A stretch of DNA of 64,000 nucleotides from Pseudomonadota bacterium (lineage in GTDB: Bacteria; Pseudomonadota; Alphaproteobacteria; Sphingomonadales; Sphingomonadaceae): positions 62,001-126,000 of the forward strand of contig JAIUPN010000010.1 of assembly GCA_020160755.1 (NCBI GenBank). The letters are read 5' to 3'. The position numbers and the translations under genes are program-made. Of this stretch, positions 1 to 9,628 are shown piece after piece (the first letter of the stretch is position 1; every line of letters begins with the position of its first letter). Under the pieces are notes generated by a model, which saw only the letters and a list, made by a program, of their open reading frames with translations, ran no database searches and was not told where the DNA came from.

Positions 1-85
1 CCGACCAGACGAGCGGCGATTCCTCCTGCTCGGCGATGCTGGCGTCGGGTTTCAGCCGGTCGTGTTTTTGGGCATCAGCTGTCAT
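1..85 (-). CDS. chvG: ChvG-type sensor histidine kinase, N-terminal fragment
   Basis: From an ATG at 83-85, read leftward, 28 codons stay open to the window edge (begins [16 protein letters not shown]). The start lies inside the last 11 nt of chvI, so the two are translationally coupled. Only the cytoplasmic tail ahead of the first membrane segment is visible, so no kinase motif can be checked. The name rests on the conserved alphaproteobacterial order in which chvG follows chvI, divergent from pckA. Confidence 0.6.
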   Translation of the reverse strand, partial: MTADAQKHDRLKPDASIAEQEESPLVWS

Positions 86-785
86 CGGCAAAGCGATACC
101 CCGCGCCATAGAGGGTGGCGATCGCATCGAATTCGGGATCGACTTCGCGGAACTTGCGGCGCAGGCGCTTGATATGGCTGTCGATCGTGCGGTCGTCGAT
201 ATAGACGTCGTCCTGATAGGCGGCGTCCATCAACTGGTTGCGGCTGCGCACGATGCCGGGGCGCGACGCAAGCGTTTCGAGGATCAGGAATTCGGTGACG
301 GTCAGCGTGACGTCCTTGCCGTCCCAGCTGACCTTGTGGCGCGCCGGGTCCATTTGCAGCCGCCCGCGCGTGATCGGGTCGGCGACCGGCTCGTCTTCGC
401 CTTCGGAGGTGTTGCGGTTGAGTTCGACGCGGCGAAGGATCGCGCGGATGCGCGCGATCACCAAGCGCTGGGAAAAGGGTTTGGCGATATAGTCGTCGGC
501 GCCCATCGCGAGCCCGAGCGCCTCGTCGATCTCGTCGTCCTTGCTGGTCAGGAAGATGACGGGAAGCTGGCTCTTTTCGCGCAGGCGGCGCAGCAATTCG
601 AGCCCGTCCATACGCGGCATCTTGACGTCGAAGACCGCGAGATCGGGCGGATTGTCGATCAGCGGCTTCAGCGCGGCTTCGCCGTCCGAATAGACGCGCG
701 TCACAAAGCCTTCGGCCTGCAGCGCGATCGACAGCGATTGCAATATGTTGCGGTCGTCGTCGACCAGCGCGATGGTTGCCGTCAT
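75..785 (-). CDS. chvI: ChvI-type OmpR-family response regulator
   Basis: A 236-residue two-domain response regulator. The N-terminal receiver domain has the acidic pocket VDDD at about 8-11, the phospho-acceptor Asp near 53 in VFDVKMP and the conserved Lys in FLTSKD. The C-terminal winged helix has the OmpR-family [15 protein letters not shown] recognition helix and a terminal GAGYRF hairpin. ChvI with its kinase ChvG controls envelope, acid and host-interaction genes in alphaproteobacteria. A GGAAAG ribosome site precedes the ATG. The divergent pckA matches the pckA/chvI-chvG synteny seen across alphaproteobacteria. Confidence 0.9.
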   Translation of the reverse strand: MTATIALVDDDRNILQSLSIALQAEGFVTRVYSDGEAALKPLIDNPPDLAVFDVKMPRMDGLELLRRLREKSQLPVIFLTSKDDEIDEALGLAMGADDYIAKPFSQRLVIARIRAILRRVELNRNTSEGEDEPVADPITRGRLQMDPARHKVSWDGKDVTLTVTEFLILETLASRPGIVRSRNQLMDAAYQDDVYIDDRTIDSHIKRLRRKFREVDPEFDAIATLYGAGYRFADDS

Positions 786-1061
786 GCTCTTTCCGTTGGC
801 GGGCCTTGGGGAGCGATTAGCCTATCCGGCGCCCAGCGACAACCGCGCCGCAATGTCACCGGTTCCCGCGCCCCGCATTCGTCGCAGGCGCCGCTCCGCC
901 GCGCTTTAATCTTTTGACCTCCCCAGCCAAGCGAGCTAACGCGGCCGGGATTTCGGAATCGGCGGTCACGTCGGCACCCATGCAAATGCGGGCCAGCCCA
1001 TTAGCACGCTAAGCATTGCATAGGTATGCAACGACGCCGCCGGACAGGAGAGGCGAAGCAA

Positions 1062-2663
<1,602 letters not shown>

Positions 2664-2667
2664 TTGA

Positions 2668-2700
2668 CCCGGAAACTTCCGGGTGCTCATTCACCCGGAA
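2668..2700 (+). promoter_or_regulatory. Three-segment alternative hairpin leader before the next small gene
   Basis: CCCGGAA (2668-2674), TTCCGGGTG (2677-2685) and CACCCGGAA (2692-2700) are mutually complementary. The first two can pair (7 bp, very tight loop), or the last two can pair (9 bp perfect, 6-nt loop). The last arm runs into the purine-rich ribosome site of the gene starting at 2712, so the second hairpin would partly hide it. It may only be a pckA terminator, but no T-run follows. Confidence 0.4.
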
Positions 2701-2711
2701 GGACCGGAAAG

Positions 2712-3161
2712 ATGACTACCGAATATTCACCGCGCCTGTTCGAGCGCGACGAAGATATAAGCGCGATCGGCACAGGCCTGCTGGCGTGCACGCTTCCGCG
2801 CGAGGCGTGGACGCACGAAGCGCATCTCGGTGCGTGCCTGTGGCTGCTCAGCGAGCGCCCCGACATCGACATCGACGCCGAGATCGCGGGCATCATCCGC
2901 CGCTTCAACGAAAGCGTCGGCGGGGTGAACGACGACACGCAGGGCTATCACGACAGCATCACCCGCGCCTATGTCGCCGGCGTCCGGCTATTCCTGTCGA
3001 CAACCACCGAGACGGGTCTCGCCGCGCGCGTCAACGCGATGCTGCGCTCCGACGTCGGTCGCCGCGACTGGCCGCTGCGCTTCTACAGCCGCGAGTTGCT
3101 GTTTTCGGTTCCGGCGCGGCGCGGCTTCGTCGAACCCGACCTTGCGCCTTTGCCGGCCTAA
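2712..3161 (+). CDS. Conserved hypothetical protein with WTHEAHL/YHDSITR motifs
   Basis: A 149-residue soluble protein without signal peptide or membrane segment. It carries a His-rich WTHEAHLGACLWLL at about residues 32-45 and GYHDSITRAYV in the middle; this spacing recalls a widespread uncharacterised bacterial family, but I cannot assign a function. The ATG at 2712 follows a GGAAGGACCGGAAAG stretch; an upstream ATG at 2664 would place the leader hairpins inside the coding sequence, so it was rejected. Its stop overlaps the convergent gene on the other strand by 4 nt. Confidence 0.75.
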   Translation: MTTEYSPRLFERDEDISAIGTGLLACTLPREAWTHEAHLGACLWLLSERPDIDIDAEIAGIIRRFNESVGGVNDDTQGYHDSITRAYVAGVRLFLSTTTETGLAARVNAMLRSDVGRRDWPLRFYSRELLFSVPARRGFVEPDLAPLPA

Positions 3162-4072
3162 AGCCTGATCCCCGGAGTCCAGCCGCTTTCCGCGAGGAAG
3201 GCGGCCGGATCGCGCATCTCGATGATCGCCTTGATCGCCGCGGCCTTGTCGGGCGCGCGGTTATAATAGCTTTTCGCGACGCGATAGCCGACCCAATAGC
3301 CAAGGTCGCCGGGCCAGCCGTCGGTGCCCCGCTGGTTGTAAAGCCAGCGCGAGCCGATCGCCCTGGCGTCCTTTTCGGCAAGAAACGCCGTCTCCAGTTC
3401 CTTCTCGCGGCCCCTGGCCCAGATATGGAGCAGCGGATAGCCCACCGAACCGCTCATCTGTTCGGCGACGAACTCGGCTGCGCCCTCGACGAGGGCCGCG
3501 CGGAGCACCGATTCTTCGCGATCCTCGATCTGTGCGAGCGGCTGCTGCGCGTGGACATATTCGTGCGCGATGACGTGGACGAAGCGGTCCTCGTCGTCGG
3601 CTTCGATGAACTTCGCCGCGCACAGCGCTTCGAGACCGATGTAGAGCCCCTTTGCGTTGGCGGTCCCCGCGGTCGTTGCGCGGCCGATCGCGACGGTGAT
3701 CGACGGAAAGCGCGCGGCGGGATAAATTTGCGCGAGTCGATCGGTCGCGGCGACGAGGCGCGCGCGCACATTGGGGAGTTTGGCCGCGCAACCGCGTGCA
3801 TCCTGGAAAACCTGCGGCTTGTCGCGCAGCGCCGCGGCGAGTTTTTCAGGGGTAATGCGGCGCAGCGCCATAAACTCGACCAGCCCCGGCGATGGATCGG
3901 CGAGATAGCGCGCCGCGAGCTGGTCGGGCTGCGCCGCGAGCGCCGGATCGTCGGCGAGCGCGAAGAAGCGATCGACGTCCGACGTCACGATCGCGACGCG
4001 CGGGGGCGCCTCGGCGGCGTGGCTGTTGAAGCCGAGGAGCAGCGCCGCCAGCGTAGCGGTTGTCCGCCGCAT
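3158..4072 (-). CDS. Secreted DUF2268-type putative zinc metallopeptidase
   Basis: A 304-residue protein with a short signal peptide (MRRTTATLAALLLGFNSHAA). A zincin motif HEYVH (residues 170-174), preceded by FVHVIA, and a downstream glutamate in LVEGAAEF (about 195-201) match predicted Zn proteases of the DUF2268 type. The substrate is unknown. The ATG overlaps the stop of the DUF885 gene as ATGA, so both are probably translated from one message. The pairing suggests extracytoplasmic peptide turnover, which is an inference. Confidence 0.72.
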   Translation of the reverse strand: MRRTTATLAALLLGFNSHAAEAPPRVAIVTSDVDRFFALADDPALAAQPDQLAARYLADPSPGLVEFMALRRITPEKLAAALRDKPQVFQDARGCAAKLPNVRARLVAATDRLAQIYPAARFPSITVAIGRATTAGTANAKGLYIGLEALCAAKFIEADDEDRFVHVIAHEYVHAQQPLAQIEDREESVLRAALVEGAAEFVAEQMSGSVGYPLLHIWARGREKELETAFLAEKDARAIGSRWLYNQRGTDGWPGDLGYWVGYRVAKSYYNRAPDKAAAIKAIIEMRDPAAFLAESGWTPGIRL

Positions 4073-5916
4073 CAGCCCTTCGCGCCCCGCACATATTCGG
4101 CGACATTCTGCGCGAGCACATCGAGCGGGACATTGCCGCCCTTGACCACGACATCGTCGAAATCGCGCAGGTCATATTTCGCGCCGAGTGCCTTTTGCGC
4201 GAGCCCGCGCTGGCGGACGATCTCGCTATGCCCGACCTTGTAGCCGCACGCCTGTCCGGCCCAGCTGCAATAGCGGTCGACTTCGCTCGATACCTCGAGC
4301 GGGTTCGAGCCATTTTCCTTCACGAAGAATTCGACCCCCTGCTCGCGCGTCCAGCGCTTGGCGTGGAGGCCGGTGTCGACGACGAGGCGGCACGCGCGGA
4401 AGGCGAGCGACTGGAGATAGCCCAGCCGCCCGACCTCGAAATCGTCGTAGAGGCCGAGTTCGTCGGCGAGCTGTTCGGCGTACAGGGCCCAGCCTTCGCT
4501 ATAGGCGTTGAAGGCCAGCATCGTGCGAATGAGCGGCATCGAATGCGCATATTCGCCCTGCCAGGCATGGCCGGGGATCGCCTCGTGCATCGTGAGGTCG
4601 GGCAGCGAATATTTGCTGTGCAATTCGGTGGTGCGGAGGTTGATCCAGAAGCGCCCCGGGATGCTGCCGTCGATCGATCCCGCGCCGCCATAGGCCGCGG
4701 GCGCGCCGGGCTCTTCGGCGAGCGGCAGGCGTTTCACCTCGACATTGCCCTTTACCAGCGTGCGGAAGGCGCGCGGCAGCTCGGCGCGGATCTTGCCGAG
4801 CCAGGTCTGGATATAGGCGACGATCTCGGCGCGCCCCGCATCATTGTCGGGGAACTGGTAGCGCGGATCCTTCGCGAGCGCGTTCATCCGGTCGCCGACC
4901 GACCCTTGCGTATAGCCGAGTTTCTTCAGGATCGGGTCCATCCGGCCGTGCAGCTCGGCAAGTTCGGCGCGGCCCATCGCGTGGATCTCGTCGGGGGTCA
5001 TGCGCGTCGTCGTCGAGGCGCGAAGGCCCCATGCATACCATTCGTCGCCGCCCGGTCGCGCCCACATGCCCGCGTCCATCGTCGCCTTCGGCCGCTGCGC
5101 CTTCAGCTCCGCGAGCTGGCGTTCGAGCGCGACGACGACGGGGCCCTGCGCGATCTTCGCCGAACGCGCGCTCCAGTCGCCCGCAATCTTCGCCGCGCCG
5201 GTCCGGCGGACGAGGCTTTCGACCATCGATCCGCCTGCCTTCGCGTCGGCGATCGTCGCTTCCATCTGCTTGACCGCCTTGTCGATCAGGAAGGCGGGGG
5301 CGATCAGTCCCTGCGCACCGGCGGCCTTCAACCGGTCGGTCTCGCCGTCGAGCACACCCGGAAAGGCATTGAGGCGCGAGAGATAGGCTTCGGCATCGGC
5401 GGACGTCTTCACCGGGTGATCGCTGTCGAGGAATTTGGGGATGTCGAGATAGGCGCCGACATTCTGGATAACGACATAAGGCGTGTTGCGCCAGCCGCCG
5501 ACCGCGACGTCGCCATAGGGCAGGGCAAAGCCCGCGAGCGCGACGTCATAGGCGCTTTCGACCACCGCGAGGCTGGTGCGCGTCGCGTGATCGAGGCCGG
5601 CCTTGTCGAACGCGCGGACGCGCGCGACGTCGGCCTTCAGCGTGTCGGCGAGCGCCGTCACCCCCGTCGCGGAGCGATTGCCGAGCTCGCCGCGCATCGT
5701 CGCGCGCGCGCCGGTGTCGATGCCGAGCGAGGTCGCGCCCTCGGGCGACTGCGCGAGCAAATTGTCGGCAACCGAATCGAGCAGTTTCTGCGCGTCGTTT
5801 TTGGGTGCGGCCTGCAACGCTGCCGCGGGGCCGGCAAAGGCGAGGCCAGCGGTACCCGCGCCGAGCGTGGCAAGCGTGCGGCGGCGGCTGACGGGGGTGG
5901 AAAGCGGATTATGCAC
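4072..5916 (-). CDS. Tat-exported DUF885 family protein (putative metallopeptidase)
   Basis: A 614-residue protein. The N-terminus has a twin-arginine signal (VSRRRTLATLGAGTAGLAFA). The family motif HEAIPGH is at residues 444-450, followed by WQGEY and a later AYSEGWALYAE; these are the putative metal-binding and catalytic segments of DUF885 proteins. The GTG at 5914-5916 is chosen because AGGGAG stands 6 nt ahead and it places the Tat motif close to the N-terminus. The frame extends to a TTG at 5979, but that start would put extra residues ahead of the signal. It is the first gene of a two-gene unit with the DUF2268 protein. Confidence 0.85.
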   Translation of the reverse strand: MHNPLSTPVSRRRTLATLGAGTAGLAFAGPAAALQAAPKNDAQKLLDSVADNLLAQSPEGATSLGIDTGARATMRGELGNRSATGVTALADTLKADVARVRAFDKAGLDHATRTSLAVVESAYDVALAGFALPYGDVAVGGWRNTPYVVIQNVGAYLDIPKFLDSDHPVKTSADAEAYLSRLNAFPGVLDGETDRLKAAGAQGLIAPAFLIDKAVKQMEATIADAKAGGSMVESLVRRTGAAKIAGDWSARSAKIAQGPVVVALERQLAELKAQRPKATMDAGMWARPGGDEWYAWGLRASTTTRMTPDEIHAMGRAELAELHGRMDPILKKLGYTQGSVGDRMNALAKDPRYQFPDNDAGRAEIVAYIQTWLGKIRAELPRAFRTLVKGNVEVKRLPLAEEPGAPAAYGGAGSIDGSIPGRFWINLRTTELHSKYSLPDLTMHEAIPGHAWQGEYAHSMPLIRTMLAFNAYSEGWALYAEQLADELGLYDDFEVGRLGYLQSLAFRACRLVVDTGLHAKRWTREQGVEFFVKENGSNPLEVSSEVDRYCSWAGQACGYKVGHSEIVRQRGLAQKALGAKYDLRDFDDVVVKGGNVPLDVLAQNVAEYVRGAKG

Positions 5917-5981
5917 TGGCGGCTCCCTGCGACCTTGTTTCTTGTGAAACCTGTCTAGGGGGCACGGCGCGGCGGTCAACG

Positions 5982-6018
5982 AAAAGGGGCCGGGAAAGCA
6001 CCTGCCTTCCCGACCCCT
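5982..6018 (-). terminator. Rho-independent terminator of the DUF3597 gene
   Basis: Read on the minus strand, AGGGGTCGGGAA pairs with TTCCCGGCCCCT (one mismatch) and is followed by TTTTCGTT. It lies 23 nt beyond the DUF3597 stop codon and just before the DUF885 start. Confidence 0.75.
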
Positions 6019-6040
6019 GTCGAAATTATCCGGCGCTTTG

Positions 6041-6439
6041 TCAGTCGGTGAGGTCGGCAGGCACCTTGCCGCCGTTCGCCGCGAGTTCGCGCATCACCGC
6101 CTTGTGCAGCCAGATGTTCATTTCGGCGCTGCCGTCGAGCTCGCCGGTGTAGCCGAGCTCCTGCGCCAGTTCCTTGCGGTTGGCGAGGCTCGAATCGATG
6201 CCGAGCAGCTTCATCAGGTCGACGATCGAGGTGCGCCAGTTGAGGTCCTGTCCGGCCGTCGCGGCCTCCGCGGTCAGGATCGCATCGACGTCAACCGGAG
6301 CGGCAGCGGCGGCCGCCATCGCGCTCGTCGCGGCGTCGAGCGCGGTGCCGACGGGGTTGGGGGCTGCCGGTGCGGCGGGTTCTGCGGCGACGGCCTTCTT
6401 GCCGAAGATGGCGTCCTTGATCTTGCCGAAAATGCTCAT
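6041..6439 (-). CDS. DUF3597 domain protein
   Basis: A 132-residue protein. Residues 1-14 (MSIFGKIKDAIFGK) form an amphipathic helix, then comes an Ala/Pro linker to about residue 50, then a conserved domain with VDAILTAEA, LNWRTSIVDLMKLLGIDSSL and NIWLHKAVMRELA, typical of DUF3597. This domain resembles small LysM-associated modules, but the role is unknown. There is no signal peptide. It is a single-gene unit with its own terminator. Confidence 0.8.
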   Translation of the reverse strand: MSIFGKIKDAIFGKKAVAAEPAAPAAPNPVGTALDAATSAMAAAAAAPVDVDAILTAEAATAGQDLNWRTSIVDLMKLLGIDSSLANRKELAQELGYTGELDGSAEMNIWLHKAVMRELAANGGKVPADLTD

Positions 6440-6614
6440 TGTGTAGCTCCCACTAGATGCGGCCCGTCCCGAAGGGGCGAGTCGAATGACCGCAGGCTAG
6501 GACTATGCATTTGAAAATGACAGTCAAATGAACGGCTCGTCCTTCGCCAGCGCGCTGCTATAGTTCCTCCCACCAGGCGCGGTTCGCTCCGCGCCGGAGT
6601 GGGAGTATGACATC

Positions 6615-7199
6615 ATGAACCTGACCGACATATTGGCGCAAGCCGGTGGTATTGAATCGATGGCCAATCAGCTGGGCATTCCGCCCGCGATGGCGAAGCA
6701 AGGCGCCGACGCATTGCTTCCCGCAATCCTCGGCGGGTTCAAGAAACAGGCGCAGGGCGGCGGCGGCCTTGAAGGTCTTGGCGGCCTGCTCGGCCAGCTC
6801 GGCGGCGGCGGCCTGCTCGATTCGGTGCTGGGATCGGCGCCGACCCCGGTCGAACAGGGCAATGACGTGCTCGGCCAGATTTTCGGGTCGAAGGACGTCA
6901 GTCGCAGCGTAGCCGGACAGGCTGCGGAGCAGACCGGGATCGATTCGGGCATCCTCAAGCAGATGCTGCCGATCCTTGCGATGATGGCCGCGGGCTATAT
7001 GGCGAAGCAGGGCGGTCAGGGCGGCGAGAGCGGCGGCGGTCTGGGCGGTATGCTCGGCAACGTCCTCGGCGGCGCGATGGGCGGCGGTGCGGCGCCCTCG
7101 GCTGGCGGTCTCGGCGGCCTTGGAAAGATGCTCGACATGGACGGCGACGGCAATCCGCTCGACGACATCATGGGCATGGTCAACAAGATGCGCGGGTAG
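6615..7199 (+). CDS. DUF937 (YidB-like) protein, glycine-rich
   Basis: A 194-residue protein of DUF937 type. The N-terminal part (MNLTDILAQAGGIESMANQLGI) and the central KQMLPILAMMAAGYMAKQ helix are the conserved pieces, separated by Gly-rich linkers (about 46-70 and 135-170). It ends with a short acidic DMDGDGNPLDDI segment resembling a calcium-loop-like terminus. Function is not established. The ATG follows a GGAGTATGACATC leader containing the ribosome site. Confidence 0.8.
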   Translation: MNLTDILAQAGGIESMANQLGIPPAMAKQGADALLPAILGGFKKQAQGGGGLEGLGGLLGQLGGGGLLDSVLGSAPTPVEQGNDVLGQIFGSKDVSRSVAGQAAEQTGIDSGILKQMLPILAMMAAGYMAKQGGQGGESGGGLGGMLGNVLGGAMGGGAAPSAGGLGGLGKMLDMDGDGNPLDDIMGMVNKMRG

Positions 7200-7204
7200 A
7201 TACC

Positions 7205-7228
7205 GCCCCTCCCGCGAGCGGGAGGGGA
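7205..7228 (+). terminator. Hairpin terminator after the DUF937 gene
   Basis: CCCCTCCC and GGGAGGGG form a strong 8-bp GC stem with a 6-nt loop a few bases past the DUF937 stop and just before the convergent acetyltransferase stop. No T-tract follows, so termination may be imperfect. Confidence 0.5.
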
Positions 7229-7232
7229 AGCA

Positions 7233-7829
7233 TCATGCGGCCATCAGGCGCAATTCCTCACGGAAATCCTCGTCCACCCCGATGCGGCTTCGCATCGGGG
7301 TGACGGCACCATCCGATGTGGCGTCACCCTCTTCGAACAAGGCGCACGCCGCCTCGCCGCCGCGGGCGAGGCTGAAACGCCGCGCGACCTGACCCGTCGG
7401 CCGGAATCCAAGCTTGCGCAGCACCGCGCCCGACGCGGGGTTGTCGAGGAAATGGCCCGCCGACAGCTTCGGCATGTTCATCGCGCGGGCGATGTGGACG
7501 AGCTGGCGCCCCGCCTCGGTCGCGAAGCCGAGCCCCCAATAGGGACGTGCGATCCAGTAGCCCATTTCGAGCTCGCCTTCGGGGCTCGGCGAAATGCCGC
7601 AACCGCCGACAAGCCGCGGTGCGCCGCCGGTGCGGGCAAAGATCAGGAAGCGTGGCTGGTCGGGATCGAGCGGCTTGCTCAAAAACTCCTGCGCCTGCGC
7701 CTCGCCATAAGGCCAGGGGGCGGTTGCGAGATTGCGGACCACCGCTTCCTCGCCGATCGCTTGGGCGAGCGCGGGGGCGTCTTCGAGCCAGCCGGGCCGC
7801 AGCAACAGTCTTTCGGTACGCGCGAACAT
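7233..7829 (-). CDS. GNAT family N-acetyltransferase
   Basis: A 198-residue RimJ/RimL-like acetyltransferase. It begins FARTERLLLRP, has the acetyl-CoA loop region YWGLGFATEAGRQLV in the middle and a typical C-terminal NPASGAVLRKLGF motif. The ATG at 7827-7829 is chosen for its GGGAG site; the frame runs 42 codons further upstream without typical sequence. The last ~25 codons contain a perfect 12-bp inverted repeat (7275-7302), so the tail may have been lengthened by a repeat. The substrate is unknown. Confidence 0.8.
   Translation of the reverse strand: MFARTERLLLRPGWLEDAPALAQAIGEEAVVRNLATAPWPYGEAQAQEFLSKPLDPDQPRFLIFARTGGAPRLVGGCGISPSPEGELEMGYWIARPYWGLGFATEAGRQLVHIARAMNMPKLSAGHFLDNPASGAVLRKLGFRPTGQVARRFSLARGGEAACALFEEGDATSDGAVTPMRSRIGVDEDFREELRLMAA
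7275..7302. repeat. Perfect 12-bp inverted repeat inside the GNAT gene
   Basis: CACCCCGATGCG, a GCTT loop, then CGCATCGGGGTG: a perfect hairpin within the 3' end of the acetyltransferase gene. The compact form with a 4-nt loop looks like a REP-type palindrome rather than coding constraint. Confidence 0.6.
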
Positions 7830-7955
7830 GTCTTCTAACTCCCAATGCCTGTCGCCCTGGCGCCAGATGGTGACGCTTTGACGACATTCGATATGGAGGG
7901 AGATGGACGGCCCCGATTTCGCGCCCGATCGCCACAAGTGACGGATTCCGGACAA

Positions 7956-7993
7956 GAAAAAGGGAGATCGGGGGTGACCCGTCTCCCTCTTTT
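7956..7993 (-). terminator. Rho-independent terminator of rplU-rpmA
   Basis: On the minus strand AGAGGGAGACGGG pairs with CCCGATCTCCCT and is followed by TTTTCTTG. It is 75 nt past the rpmA stop. The opposite strand also ends with a T-run, so it may work both ways. Confidence 0.7.
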
Positions 7994-8068
7994 CGAACTT
8001 TGTTCCCGCTTTTCGCGGAAAGGACCGTTCCGGGTCATCCCTTGATGGACGACCCTGAAAGATCGTCC

Positions 8069-8338
8069 TTATTCGGCGGCTTCCGCCATGGCGTCGACCG
8101 ACACATATTTGCGGCCAAGCTTGCCATCGTGGAATCGGACCTGGCCGTCGGCGGTTGCGAACAGCGTGTGGTCCTTGCCCATGCCAACGTTGACACCCGG
8201 GTAAACCTTGGTGCCGCGCTGACGCACGATAATGTTGCCGCCGATCACTTCCTGACCGCCGAACTTCTTCACGCCAAGGCGGCGGCCGGCTGAGTCGCGA
8301 CCGTTGCGCGAAGAACCGCCTGCTTTCTTATGTGCCAT
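8069..8338 (-). CDS. rpmA: 50S ribosomal protein L27
   Basis: An 89-residue ribosomal protein with the invariant N-terminus [16 protein letters not shown], then GVKKFGGQ and [14 protein letters not shown]. The L27 N-terminal tail reaches the peptidyl-transferase centre; no Firmicute-type cleaved leader is present. It is second in the rplU-rpmA unit, 50 nt after rplU, in the usual order. Confidence 0.98.
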   Translation of the reverse strand: MAHKKAGGSSRNGRDSAGRRLGVKKFGGQEVIGGNIIVRQRGTKVYPGVNVGMGKDHTLFATADGQVRFHDGKLGRKYVSVDAMAEAAE

Positions 8339-8388
8339 GACTGATGCTCCTTAATTCGGTTTCAAAGGGCCGAGCCGCGTTGCCGCGC

Positions 8389-8865
8389 TCAGGCTTCCTT
8401 CTTGGGGGCTGCCTTCTTGGCAGCGGGCTTCTTTTCGGCGGCAGCTTCAGCCTTCGGAGCAGCGGCCTTCTTCGGCGCGGCTTCCTTGGCCGGCGCAGCC
8501 TTGGCTTCGGCAGCCGGAGCCGCTTCGGCCTTCGGAGCGGCTTCCTTCTTCGGCGCGGCCTTCTTGGCATCGCCGACGGCGAGGATGCGCAGCAGCGTCA
8601 GCGACTGGCGATGACCGTTGCGGCGACGATAGTTGTGCCGGCGGCGCTTCTTGAAGACGATGACCTTCTCGCCGCGCGTCTGGGCGATGATCTCGGCCGA
8701 AACGACGAGGCCTTCGGCGCTCTTCACTTCGCCGCCGTCACCGGCCAGCAGGATGTCGCCCAGCGACACGGTGTCGCCAGCTTCCCCGTCGATCTTTTCA
8801 ACGGCGATCTTGTCTCCAGCGGCGACGCGATACTGCTTGCCGCCCGTGCGCACGATTGCGAACAT
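8389..8865 (-). CDS. rplU: 50S ribosomal protein L21 with Lys/Ala-rich C-terminal extension
   Basis: A 158-residue protein. Residues 1-100 are a normal L21 ([14 protein letters not shown] start, [17 protein letters not shown] core). After residue ~100 comes a low-complexity basic tail of about 55 residues built from [14 protein letters not shown] units, roughly half again the usual length. Such tails occur in alphaproteobacterial L21 and are presumably exposed and disordered; their role is unknown. It is the first gene of the unit, with about 230 bp upstream before the divergent lipoprotein. Confidence 0.97.
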   Translation of the reverse strand: MFAIVRTGGKQYRVAAGDKIAVEKIDGEAGDTVSLGDILLAGDGGEVKSAEGLVVSAEIIAQTRGEKVIVFKKRRRHNYRRRNGHRQSLTLLRILAVGDAKKAAPKKEAAPKAEAAPAAEAKAAPAKEAAPKKAAAPKAEAAAEKKPAAKKAAPKKEA

Positions 8866-9093
8866 GGTCTTCCATCCAATCAGAAACTAAAACACCCGCG
8901 CTGCCAGTCACCCGCCGAAGCAGGCGATTTTTCCGGCAAGCGGGAAAGTCAGCGCCACTAGCGAGCCGGGGCCGTGCTGTCAACCGCATATTTCCGCGCT
9001 TTTTATCCAAAAGCGTGGTGCGGTGCCGAATATCGCCGGTCACGCCGATTCGGCGCTTGCTGGACCGGCTGTCGCCCCATATCAGGGGCGGCG

Positions 9094-9615
9094 ATGAAGC
9101 GCGCGTTTCTTTTGCTATCCCTGACAATAGCCGCATCGCTGCCGCTCGCGGGCTGCGCCGCCGCGCCGGGCGGCGACGCCCCGTCGCTGGCAAAGCGACC
9201 GGTCGAGGGACGATTCGACATTGCGCCGCCCGCGGTCGTTGTCGCGCCGCCGGGGCCGCTGCCTGCCGATCTGGCGGGCCGCCTCGCGCGGTGGGAGGCG
9301 GATGCCGCCGCCGGCCAGCAGGGTTTTGCCGCCGAACGCGGCACGGCCGCCTCGCTTGTATCGGCCGCTGCGGGCGCGCCCGTCGCCAGCGAGCGCTGGG
9401 TCGTCGCGCAGCAGGCGATCTCGCGGCTGGGCGCCGCACGCGCGCCGCTCACTGCCGCACTCGCCGACATCGATCGCCTCTATCTCGAACGCAGCATCGA
9501 CGAACAGGTCGACGGGCTGCCCGATATCTATGCGTTGCGCGACCGGCTCGCCGACCTTGCGTCGACGCAGGATGCAGTGATCGAGTCGCTGAACAGCCAG
9601 CTGCCGGGGCAATAA
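9094..9615 (+). CDS. Hypothetical lipoprotein
   Basis: A 173-residue protein with a lipoprotein signal (MKRAFLLLSLTIAASLPLAGC, lipobox LAGC, lipidated Cys about 21). The mature part is Ala-rich, has a Pro-rich linker and then helices with no recognised domain. Charged residues spaced over about 125-170 suggest a coiled coil. The ATG at 9094 is chosen because earlier starts would bury the signal peptide; AGGGGCGGCG precedes it. It converges on pspF with a 13-bp gap, so a functional link to envelope stress is possible but unproven. Confidence 0.7.
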   Translation: MKRAFLLLSLTIAASLPLAGCAAAPGGDAPSLAKRPVEGRFDIAPPAVVVAPPGPLPADLAGRLARWEADAAAGQQGFAAERGTAASLVSAAAGAPVASERWVVAQQAISRLGAARAPLTAALADIDRLYLERSIDEQVDGLPDIYALRDRLADLASTQDAVIESLNSQLPGQ

Positions 9616-9628
9616 TTCCCGATCGACG

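Noticed and set aside
5917..5979. An earlier TTG start for the DUF885 protein
   Set aside because: It would add 21 residues ahead of the Tat signal, while the GTG at 5916 has a good ribosome site.
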